This document shows, in pieces, positions 1 through 6,030 of a stretch of 6,030 nucleotides of DNA. Origin of the DNA: an uncultured Gammaproteobacteria bacterium (lineage in GTDB: Bacteria > Pseudomonadota > Gammaproteobacteria > Nitrosococcales > Methylophagaceae). The notes below the pieces were generated by a model. The model was not told the origin of the DNA and did not search any database. It worked only from the letters and a program-made list of their open reading frames with translations. Where the stretch lies: assembly GCA_913058195.1 (NCBI GenBank), contig CAJXPP010000139.1:1-6030 (forward strand). The letters are read 5' to 3'. Numbering within the stretch: the stretch's first letter is position 1; each line of letters starts with the position of its first letter. The translations under genes and the position numbers were made by a program.

Positions 1-958
1 CAAATATATTGACTAAAATTGATCGTACTTTTTTATCTGAAAGGATCAACTTAAAGGCTTCAGCTACACGATCAGCTGTCGTACCACCACCAACATCAAG
101 GAAGTTCGCTGGCTGACCGCCTTCTTTTTGGATTAAGTCCATTGTAGCCATAGCTAAACCTGCACCATTTACCATACAGGCAACTTCACCATCTAAAGAA
201 ATATAATTCAAACCAAATTTCTGGGCGAGCACTTCAGCTTCGTCTTCTTGACTGGCATCAAACAGTGCTGCTAATTCAGGATGCCTAAACAATGCATTAC
301 TATCTAAATTTAACTTGGCGTCTACCGCTAATAATTCATTCTTATCCGTTACAACCAGTGGATTAACTTCAACCAAATTAGCATCATTTTCAGTAAATAG
401 TTTATACAAACCTTGCATCACTGTTTGTAACTGTTTAAAAGCGCCGCCTGTTAGTCCTAAGAAGAAACCAGCACGACGACATTGATAAGCTTGCAAACCC
501 ACAACCGGATCAACAAATAAATTCAAAATTGCTTCTGGCGTCTGCTCAGCAACAGTTTCAATTTCCATTCCGCCTTGTGCAGAAACCATAAAGACAACTT
601 GTTTAGTAACACGATCAACCAATACTGCCAGATATAATTCGCGCTGAATATCAGATGGCTGCTCGACTAACACTTGATGAATCGGCAACCCTTGCTCCGT
701 GGTTTGATGAGTAACCAAGTACTGACCAAGCATACCGTATGCTGCATCTGCGACAGCATCTAGTGTATCGACAACTTTGACACCACCAACTTTACCGCGA
801 CCACCAGTGTGAACTTGAGCCTTCACCACCCAACGTTCGCCACCTAACTGCTCAGCAGCTTGACGAGCTTGAGAGCCGCTGGTCACCGCTTGACCATTGG
901 GTGTAGCAATACCGTAACGAGTAAATAATTGTTTAGCCTGAAATTCGTGCAGGTTCAT
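1..958 (-). CDS. sucC: Succinyl-CoA synthetase (ADP-forming) beta subunit, 3' end cut by window edge
   Basis: With SucD, this subunit interconverts succinyl-CoA plus ADP (or GDP) and phosphate with succinate, CoA and ATP (or GTP) in the cytoplasmic TCA cycle. I translated the reverse strand by hand: 319 codons are open without frameshift from ATG at 958 to the left edge, which falls in the segment VNIF, just before the expected GGI loop. The family is about 388 residues, so roughly 70 C-terminal residues are missing. The N-terminus MNLHEFQAKQLF is the family signature. The ATP-grasp domain shows K46, the G53-R54-G55 loop (TGGRGKVGG), E107, and the Mg ligands N199 and D213; the C-terminal domain begins with N264 in VNGAGLAM and the DVGGGTT loop at 288-294. 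Numbering coincides with E. coli SucC. Residue 20 is Pro, as in the E. coli enzyme. A Shine-Dalgarno GAAGG lies 9 bases upstream. sucD is expected just beyond the left edge. The gene has no sucB immediately upstream; it faces pip instead. Confidence 0.97.
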   Translation of the reverse strand, partial: MNLHEFQAKQLFTRYGIATPNGQAVTSGSQARQAAEQLGGERWVVKAQVHTGGRGKVGGVKVVDTLDAVADAAYGMLGQYLVTHQTTEQGLPIHQVLVEQPSDIQRELYLAVLVDRVTKQVVFMVSAQGGMEIETVAEQTPEAILNLFVDPVVGLQAYQCRRAGFFLGLTGGAFKQLQTVMQGLYKLFTENDANLVEVNPLVVTDKNELLAVDAKLNLDSNALFRHPELAALFDASQEDEAEVLAQKFGLNYISLDGEVACMVNGAGLAMATMDLIQKEGGQPANFLDVGGGTTADRVAEAFKLILSDKKVRSILVNIF

Positions 959-967
959 GTATCTTTG

Positions 968-972
968 CCTTC
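968..972 (-). promoter_or_regulatory. Ribosome binding site of sucC
   Basis: On the minus strand GAAGG is followed by 9 bases and then the ATG at 958. This supports the chosen sucC start, which also matches the conserved N-terminus of the family. Confidence 0.7.
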
Positions 973-990
973 ATTAATTTTTCTGTCTGT

Positions 991-996
991 ATTATC
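991..996 (-). promoter_or_regulatory. Candidate -10 element for sucC
   Basis: The minus strand reads GATAAT, matching 5 of 6 bases of the sigma-70 -10 consensus. It would give a leader of roughly 25 bases before the sucC ATG. No good -35 box is seen at 16-18 bases upstream (TACATG is the nearest), so the call is tentative. A promoter somewhere in this short gap is expected because the neighbouring gene is divergent. Confidence 0.3.
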
Positions 997-1021
997 AAAT
1001 ATGCATACTTAGCCATGTATT

Positions 1022-1041
1022 TTCTCGCAATAGAGCAAGAA
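1022..1041. repeat. Imperfect inverted repeat in the sucC-pip gap
   Basis: TTCTCGC (1022-1028) and GCAAGAA (1035-1041) form 7-base arms with one mismatch around a 6-base centre. The repeat sits between the candidate promoters of the two divergent genes, a usual place for an operator. It could equally be chance in AT-rich DNA. It has no T-run, so it is not an intrinsic terminator. Confidence 0.3.
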
Positions 1042-1057
1042 TTACCATAACTGTCCA

Positions 1058-1066
1058 TGATATAGT
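1058..1066 (+). promoter_or_regulatory. Candidate extended -10 promoter for pip-dtd operon
   Basis: The sequence TGATATAGT is an extended -10 element: TG, one base, then TATAGT (5 of 6 consensus). The -35 region at the proper distance (about 1038-1043, AGAATT) is poor, which is tolerated by extended -10 promoters. Transcription would begin near 1073, leaving a leader of about 23 bases before the pip ATG. Confidence 0.4.
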
Positions 1067-1095
1067 TTGCTGAATATAGACATAATGAGAATGAC

Positions 1096-2082
1096 ATGAC
1101 ACCGCTTTACCCAGAAATCGAACCTTATGCTATCCATACTATTGAGATGGAACATCTGAGTAATGGCCTCTCACATCAGGTATACGTTGAGGAATGTGGA
1201 AATCCCAATGGCATTCCAGTGGTATTTTTACATGGAGGTCCAGGCTCAGGATGTCGACCTTCTCATCGCTGTTTTTTTGATCCTGAACTTTATCGAATTA
1301 TCTTGTTTGATCAGCGTGGTTGCGGTCGCTCTAAACCTCATGGTGAGCTTACAAACAACAACACCAACTACCTTATTTCAGATATGGAAACTATTCGCCA
1401 ACAATTGAATATTTCAAGATGGCTTATTTTTGGTGGTTCATGGGGAGTAACATTAGGCTTAGCTTATGCTCAAAGCCACCCCGACCATGTCTCCGCAATG
1501 ATTTTACGTGGTGTGTTTTTAGGCCGCCAGCAAGACATAGATTGGGTCTATGCTGAAGGTGGTGCATCTAAGTTATTTCCAGATGCATGGCAACGTTTAG
1601 TTGAAGACCTACCTAAAGAACAGCATAAGCATCCTTTAAAAGCCTATCATCAACTGCTCACCTGCCCAGATGAATTACGCCAAATGAGTGCTGCAAAAAC
1701 ATTAGAAGCCTGGGAAAGTACCATTGTGACGATGCGGGATCATGAATATCAACATGATGAAGGTAAAGAAACAGGGCCGCTAGCTCATTCTCGTATTCAG
1801 CTTCATTTCGCTATCAATGAATGTTTTATGAAGGATAATCCGCTACTCAATAATATTGATACAATTCGAGATATTCCTACCATCATTATTCATGGCCGTT
1901 ATGATATTGTCTGCCCGATTCAGCAAACATGGGAATTACATCAAGCATGGCCAGAAACAGAGCTTAATATCATTCCAATGGCCGGTCATGCAGCTGGAGA
2001 ACCTGCTTTAGTTCACGCTCTTGTAACCGCCACGGACACCATGGCAAAACAACTTACTTCAAAAAATATTGAATCAATTTAA
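1096..2082 (+). CDS. pip: Proline iminopeptidase (alpha/beta hydrolase, peptidase family S33)
   Basis: Prolyl aminopeptidase removes N-terminal proline from peptides in the cytoplasm, a late step of peptide recycling. The protein has 328 residues; family members are usually 310-330, so it is full length. The alpha/beta-hydrolase motifs appear in order: the oxyanion-hole loop HGGPGSG (46-52), DQRGCGRS (72-79), the nucleophile elbow GGSWG (113-117) with Ser115, catalytic Asp270 in HGRYD, and catalytic His298 in AGH. The helical cap lies between about 140 and 245. The conserved N-terminal YPEIEP segment is present, which fixes the start. A weak GAGA Shine-Dalgarno lies 5 bases before the ATG. 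There is no signal peptide. It is the first gene of an operon with dtd and an unknown gene; its TAA shares one base with the dtd ATG. Substrate preference beyond N-terminal proline cannot be read from sequence. Confidence 0.95.
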   Translation: MTPLYPEIEPYAIHTIEMEHLSNGLSHQVYVEECGNPNGIPVVFLHGGPGSGCRPSHRCFFDPELYRIILFDQRGCGRSKPHGELTNNNTNYLISDMETIRQQLNISRWLIFGGSWGVTLGLAYAQSHPDHVSAMILRGVFLGRQQDIDWVYAEGGASKLFPDAWQRLVEDLPKEQHKHPLKAYHQLLTCPDELRQMSAAKTLEAWESTIVTMRDHEYQHDEGKETGPLAHSRIQLHFAINECFMKDNPLLNNIDTIRDIPTIIIHGRYDIVCPIQQTWELHQAWPETELNIIPMAGHAAGEPALVHALVTATDTMAKQLTSKNIESI

Positions 2083-2531
2083 TGATAGCGCTACTACAAA
2101 GAGTTCAGCATGCTCACGTCACTGTCGCAAACAAGCAGATAGGTAGTATTGAGCAAGGGCTGTTAATTTTTGTTGGTATAGAGCCTGATGATACGCAAGA
2201 TTATGCTGATAAATTACTACAACGGCTCTTAAACTACCGTGTTTTCAGCGATGATAATGACAAGATGAACTTATCTCTTAAAAATATAAAAGGTGGTTTA
2301 TTATTGGTTCCTCAATTCACCTTAGCTGCTAATACCAATAAAGGTTTACGCCCAAGCTTTTCCTCGGCTGCCAGACCTGAGGAAGGTAAGGTGCTATTTG
2401 ATTATTTCTGCAATCAGGCCGAGCAACATTATCACAATGTTGCAACAGGACAATTTGGTGCTGATATGCAGGTGACTCTCACCAATAATGGCCCAGTTAC
2501 TTTTTGGCTACAAATTCCCTCAGCAACATAG
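2082..2531 (+). CDS. dtd: D-aminoacyl-tRNA deacylase (D-Tyr-tRNA(Tyr) deacylase)
   Basis: Dtd hydrolyses D-amino acids, and also glycine mischarged on tRNA(Ala), from tRNA, keeping the translation machinery chirally clean. It acts in the cytoplasm as a homodimer. The protein has 149 residues against a usual 145-150. It starts with the family signature MIALLQRV and carries KMNLSL (61-66), the active-site motif here reading PQFTLAAN (77-84), RPSF (90-93), and the cross-subunit Gly-cisPro motif NNGPVTFWL (135-143). The first motif normally reads SQxxT; this protein has Pro at position 77, while Q78, F79 and T80 are kept. The ATG overlaps the pip stop codon (TAATG), and no Shine-Dalgarno is evident in front of it, so translation is probably coupled to pip. 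A gap of 12 bases follows before the next gene, consistent with one transcript. Confidence 0.95.
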   Translation: MIALLQRVQHAHVTVANKQIGSIEQGLLIFVGIEPDDTQDYADKLLQRLLNYRVFSDDNDKMNLSLKNIKGGLLLVPQFTLAANTNKGLRPSFSSAARPEEGKVLFDYFCNQAEQHYHNVATGQFGADMQVTLTNNGPVTFWLQIPSAT

Positions 2532-2543
2532 CAAGGTCAAACA

Positions 2544-3170
2544 ATGAAAAGTGTACTAATCGGTTTATTTCTTACTCTCGCAGGTATTGCTGCTTTAATG
2601 TTACTACCCTCTAAACAGACTCCAGCACCTATGCCATGGGAAGTTACTATCATGGCTGATGGTAATAGCAAGGTATTTGATATTCATTTAGGAATAACAA
2701 CTTACAGTGAGGCCCAACGACAGTTACGCCAGTATGGAAAAACGGCTATTTTCACTCGAGAGGGGGATGCTCCAAGTGTTGAGGCCTTCTTTCAAAGTAT
2801 CAATTTAGGTGGCTTATCGGCTAAGTTAATACTCAACTTAGCCGTTGATGAAGACAAGATTGCTGAGATGTTATCTCATGCTATGGAAGCACGTATTCAG
2901 CCTAGTGGGGCACGACGTTATCAATTGAATAACCTATCAAATACAAGCTTGATTAAAGCCCCAATTATAGCTATTAGCTATATTCCTTCAATACGACTAG
3001 ATGAAGAAAAGATACGTTACCGTTTTGGTGATCCAGAAGTCATAAAGCAAGATGCTGAAAACCCCAATACCTCTATTTGGTATTATCCACGATTAGGCTT
3101 ATTAATTCGGCTTAATGAGCATGAAAAAACCATTTTAGAATATAGTGTGAAGGCATTATCAAGCCATTGA
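2544..3170 (+). CDS. Conserved-looking membrane-anchored protein of unknown function
   Basis: I cannot assign a function. The 208-residue protein starts with one hydrophobic helix (about residues 4-21, MKSVLIGLF through MLLP). No cysteine follows the hydrophobic stretch, so it is not a lipoprotein; a signal anchor with the rest in the periplasm is the likeliest topology. The soluble part has a segment PWEVTIMADGNSKVFDIHLG (31-50), a central part containing INLGGLSAKLILNLAVDEDKI, and a C-terminal part with RYRFGDPE followed by IWYYPRLGLLIRL. The segments around GITTYSEAQRQL and RYRFGDPE to YYPRLG resemble, by eye, halves of the BamE/SmpA-type fold; this is an inference only. AAGG lies 7 bases before the ATG, supporting the start. 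It is the third gene of the pip-dtd operon, and its 3' end overlaps the facing GGDEF-EAL gene by 12 bases. Codon use looks like that of its neighbours. Confidence 0.85.
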   Translation: MKSVLIGLFLTLAGIAALMLLPSKQTPAPMPWEVTIMADGNSKVFDIHLGITTYSEAQRQLRQYGKTAIFTREGDAPSVEAFFQSINLGGLSAKLILNLAVDEDKIAEMLSHAMEARIQPSGARRYQLNNLSNTSLIKAPIIAISYIPSIRLDEEKIRYRFGDPEVIKQDAENPNTSIWYYPRLGLLIRLNEHEKTILEYSVKALSSH

Positions 3171-5981
3171 AACTACAACGTTGTCATCGATGAATTTACT
3201 GAAGTTTTCCAAGGTGAGCGGCTTACTAAAGAAATAACCTTGGACTCGATCACAGTCATTATCTTCTAAAAACCTTAGTTGATCTGCGGTTTCTACACCT
3301 TCTGCAATAACTTCAAGGTTGAGACGATGTGACATTGCTAAAATAGCCATTACAATTGCTGCATCATCCTCGTCAACATTAACGTCTCTCACAAAAGAGC
3401 GATCAATTTTAAGTACATTTAAAGGGAATCGTTTTAAATAGGATAATGAAGAGTAGCCTGTTCCAAAATCATCAATGGCGAGCGTAATGCCTACCCCACT
3501 TAAAGAGTTAAGTGTCGTGATCGCTAAGTCAGTATCATCCATCAAGACGCTTTCAGTAATCTCTAATTCTAGATTTTTAGCTGACATACCTGTGCTTGCC
3601 AATTGATCTTCGATAAAGCTTGCAAGTTGTCCTCCCTGAAATTGACGTCCAGATAAATTGACTGCCATTCTGAAAGCAGGATCCAACTTATCTTTCAATG
3701 TTAAGTAGGCATCTATAGCTTGTTTAATAACTGTCTGGCCAACAGTACTAATTAAACCAGCATCTTCTAAAATAGGTACAAACTCAGCGGGAGATACTTC
3801 ACCCCATTTATCATTATTCCAGCGTAATAAGGCTTCTGCACCAGTAATGCTACCAGTCTGTATATCTATTTGTGGTTGAAAATGTAAATAAAACTCATCA
3901 TTCTCTATAGCTCGTCGTAAACTTGTTTCCATTGCCAAACGTTTAGCAGCTTGTGCATTCATTTCACCCGAGTAGAACTGAAAGTTGTTTCTCCCGGTAT
4001 TCTTTGCGTGATACATGGCTGCATCAGCATTTCTCAGTAAAGTATCAACATCGCGCCCATCAGCAGGATATAAGCTAACACCTATGCTTGGGCTAATATT
4101 AACTTCAACGCCTTCTAATATATACGGTTGAACAATAGCATTCAGTACCTTATTGGCGACACCACCAACATGTCGAGCCGAACGTACCTCTTCTAAAATG
4201 ATGGTGAACTCGTCGCCCCCAAGGCGCGCAACGGTGTCTCCTTCTCGTATGCATGATTTCAGCCTATTTGCGACTTCACAAAGCAGTATATCCCCTGCTT
4301 TATGACCTAAAGAATCATTAATATGCTTAAAATGATCCAAGTCTAGGAAGAAAACAGCTAAACGCGTCGAGTTACGATGCGCCTTATGTATTGCATGCTC
4401 AATCCTGTCGTTAAATACGGATCGGTTTGGTAGGCCAGTTAGAGGATCTGAACTCGCTAACATCCTCAGTTTTTCATCATTCTCACGTTGTACTGAGATA
4501 TCTTCACATAACCAAATACTTCCTGCCTGAGGGTCAGATGGATCTATTGCTTTAGCTGACATCATTCCCCAGAATAGACTGCCATCTTGCCGTATAAGTC
4601 TTACCTCTCCTACAAAGCTATCGCCAGTAGCTATGGCAGTATAAGCATCTTCTCCTGTTTGTTCATAAATTTCATCTGAAGCATATAAAATCTTAGTAGA
4701 CTCACCTTCAACAACCGCTCTATCAGCAGCAAACAATTGTTCAAACTTACTATTTACACGTAATAAAGTTCTGTCCTTAATGAAGGCAATCCCGACCATT
4801 GCATTTTCAAAAATCGCATCTAATTCAGAGCTTGTTGTTTTTAAATTTTGTTCAGTTTTTTTCCATACGGAAATATCGGAGATAACACAAACCCACGTGT
4901 CTTCTTTAAAGTTGGAGACATAATTTAATGACAGCCACATTGAAAATGGCTGATTATTATAATCCCTTCCTTCTAGCTCCTTGTTTCCTTGCAAAATAGT
5001 GCTGATCTTATCGAGTGACATATATCGATATTCATCAGCAAGAAAGTGGTTGATATTTAGACCTATTAATGTTTTATTATTTGCCTTTAAAACTTCTTCT
5101 GCAACAGGGTTAGTTGAAGAAATAATACCTTCAGGTGATAGTGTTAGAATTGCTTCGGGTACGCCATTCAGAATAGTAGAGAGGTGTTGCTCTCGTACTT
5201 CAAGCATATCTTTTGCTTCAGCCAAATCCCCTATTAATTTCTGAGTATCTTGTGCAAATAAATTGAAATCAGTGGCAATCGCATCGAACTCACTTTTCCC
5301 AATAATAACTTTTAAGCGAGTATCAAAAAGACCTGTCGATAGAGCACGCATTGAGCTACTCAACTCTCCCAGCGGCGTGTTGATGCGCTTAGCAATAGAG
5401 ATGATGAACCAAATCATTCCAAATGTAATACAAAATGACAAGATAATGATTAACCATTGAGCCTGCTCAACTATCTGAGTTGAATTTTTAACCGTTTGCA
5501 GGCTTTTTGATCTCACCATCATTGCAAGCGTACCAAGCTTAAGGGTTATTTCATTCAATATTGAAATTGATTTTTGTTGACCTTCGTCCAGCAGACTATT
5601 GATTTTAATCTGATTCAATCTCAGCTTATAAATAGCTAAATCGCCTTCCGTAACAAGAGTTATTAAAGAAGCTACCTGCGTATCTAAGGATTCAGTCAGT
5701 TCTAATAATTCGGTTTTATTGTGCACATTTTCTTTAAGCAATCGAATATTTGTCAGCAATGCAGTTTGATATTGCTTAATATCATTATCTTTAATACTTA
5801 ATAACACATCGGGATTATCAGTCAGCATCAATTTTTGCGTTAAAGAGCTAATTTGCAATGCATTTAATCGAATTGATTGGCTTAGCTTTTCAATTAAGTC
5901 TTGCTTGCTTATTTGTTGCTTACTCTCTTCGGTAGAAAGATTGTTATTTAATTCGCGAGCCAGTCGCCGCTTATTTAAGCT
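3159..5981 (-). CDS. HAMP-PAS-PAS-GGDEF-EAL cyclic-di-GMP signalling protein, N-terminus missing
   Basis: An inner-membrane sensor that makes (GGDEF) and/or degrades (EAL) cyclic-di-GMP. About 940 genomic residues remain; numbers here start at a GTG at 5996, inside the adapter, so residues 1-5 (MYKRQ) are artefact. Residues 6-180 are mostly helical, like a periplasmic helical bundle; one membrane helix spans about 181-202, and the first helix is presumably lost off the contig. Then come HAMP (about 200-253), a short linker helix, PAS (about 268-378), PAS (about 388-505), GGDEF (about 512-675) and EAL (about 690-933). The cyclase site is intact: DPLTGLPNR, D552, N560, D569 and GGDEF at 593-597, with an inhibitory I-site REGD (584-587) five residues before it. 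The phosphodiesterase residues also look intact: EALLRW (721-726), N780, E812, D842-D843, K863, E899, E902 and Q919. The ligand cannot be inferred. No downstream terminator is visible, and the stop lies inside the facing gene. Confidence 0.95.
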   Translation of the reverse strand, partial: SLNKRRLARELNNNLSTEESKQQISKQDLIEKLSQSIRLNALQISSLTQKLMLTDNPDVLLSIKDNDIKQYQTALLTNIRLLKENVHNKTELLELTESLDTQVASLITLVTEGDLAIYKLRLNQIKINSLLDEGQQKSISILNEITLKLGTLAMMVRSKSLQTVKNSTQIVEQAQWLIIILSFCITFGMIWFIISIAKRINTPLGELSSSMRALSTGLFDTRLKVIIGKSEFDAIATDFNLFAQDTQKLIGDLAEAKDMLEVREQHLSTILNGVPEAILTLSPEGIISSTNPVAEEVLKANNKTLIGLNINHFLADEYRYMSLDKISTILQGNKELEGRDYNNQPFSMWLSLNYVSNFKEDTWVCVISDISVWKKTEQNLKTTSSELDAIFENAMVGIAFIKDRTLLRVNSKFEQLFAADRAVVEGESTKILYASDEIYEQTGEDAYTAIATGDSFVGEVRLIRQDGSLFWGMMSAKAIDPSDPQAGSIWLCEDISVQRENDEKLRMLASSDPLTGLPNRSVFNDRIEHAIHKAHRNSTRLAVFFLDLDHFKHINDSLGHKAGDILLCEVANRLKSCIREGDTVARLGGDEFTIILEEVRSARHVGGVANKVLNAIVQPYILEGVEVNISPSIGVSLYPADGRDVDTLLRNADAAMYHAKNTGRNNFQFYSGEMNAQAAKRLAMETSLRRAIENDEFYLHFQPQIDIQTGSITGAEALLRWNNDKWGEVSPAEFVPILEDAGLISTVGQTVIKQAIDAYLTLKDKLDPAFRMAVNLSGRQFQGGQLASFIEDQLASTGMSAKNLELEITESVLMDDTDLAITTLNSLSGVGITLAIDDFGTGYSSLSYLKRFPLNVLKIDRSFVRDVNVDEDDAAIVMAILAMSHRLNLEVIAEGVETADQLRFLEDNDCDRVQGYFFSKPLTLENFSKFIDDNVVVSMA

Positions 5982-6030
5982 CTGTCTCTTATACACATCT
6001 GACGCTGCCGACGATCTACTCTGTGTAGAT
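5982..6030 (-). other. Illumina Nextera adapter and i5 index (non-genomic contamination)
   Basis: Read on the plus strand, 5982-6000 is CTGTCTCTTATACACATCT, the 19-base Tn5 mosaic end. Next is GACGCTGCCGACGA (6001-6014), the rest of the Nextera read-1 adapter in reverse complement. Then TCTACTCT (6015-6022), the reverse complement of AGAGTAGA, which I recall as the Nextera i5 index 504, and GTGTAGAT (6023-6030), the beginning of the reverse complement of the P5 flow-cell primer. The order is exactly that of library read-through, so this is untrimmed adapter at a contig end and not organism DNA. Confidence 0.98.

Noticed and set aside
1..958. Possible pseudogene or frameshift in sucC, because no stop codon occurs on that strand
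   Set aside because: Hand translation gives 319 uninterrupted codons matching the family to the edge; the lack of a stop is due only to the window boundary.
1000..1007. Palindrome TATGCATA in the divergent gap as an operator
   Set aside because: Eight bases in AT-rich sequence, with no second copy in the gap; too weak to call.
1163..1408. 81-residue plus-strand open frame within pip
   Set aside because: It lies wholly inside pip in another frame and shows no family motif; pip has all its catalytic residues, so this is a shadow.
3175..3184. Perfect 10-base palindrome ACAACGTTGT near the convergent stops, as a terminator
   Set aside because: It has no loop and no T-run and lies in the coding end of the EAL gene; a palindrome of this size can arise by chance.
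4981..5460. Two plus-strand open frames (87 and 65 residues) opposite the GGDEF-EAL gene
   Set aside because: Both are antisense to well-supported PAS, HAMP and membrane coding sequence and have no recognisable motif or ribosome site worth noting.
5982..6000. Tn5/IS50 mosaic end suggesting a transposon insertion in the signalling gene
   Set aside because: The 19 bases match the Tn5 mosaic end, but the sequence that follows is the synthetic Nextera adapter, an index and P5, not IS50. It is a library artefact.

Overview
The window looks like chromosomal DNA from a gammaproteobacterium with moderate to low GC. I base this on the close agreement of the SucC and Dtd proteins with E. coli and Pseudomonas numbering, the compact operon layout, and a multidomain cyclic-di-GMP protein with a membrane sensor. 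The species cannot be fixed by eye; a marine or Thiotrichales-type lineage is only a guess. The right-hand 49 bases are not genomic. They are an Illumina Nextera adapter with its index, so the window is the end of an assembled contig.

Layout. Positions 1-958 (minus strand) hold the first 319 codons of sucC, the beta subunit of succinyl-CoA synthetase, cut by the left edge. A 137-base divergent regulatory region (959-1095) separates it from a rightward three-gene operon: proline iminopeptidase (pip, 1096-2082), D-aminoacyl-tRNA deacylase (dtd, 2082-2531, sharing one base with pip), and an unrecognised membrane-anchored protein of 208 residues (2544-3170). Running leftward toward this operon, and overlapping its last gene by 12 bases at the 3' ends, is a large HAMP-PAS-PAS-GGDEF-EAL signalling protein (3159-5981). 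Its N-terminus is missing because the contig ends inside it.

How the genes relate. SucC works in the TCA cycle. Pip recycles N-terminal proline from peptides, and Dtd removes D-amino acids wrongly charged to tRNA, so the operon has a loose theme of amino-acid and peptide housekeeping. The GGDEF-EAL protein is an independent sensor that makes and/or breaks cyclic-di-GMP. No mobile element, CRISPR array, RNA gene or phage feature is visible, and I found no convincing new multi-gene system. The points most worth attention are the adapter and the false protein start it creates, the unknown third operon gene with possible BamE-like half-motifs, the Ser-to-Pro change in the Dtd active-site motif, and sucC standing apart from sucAB.
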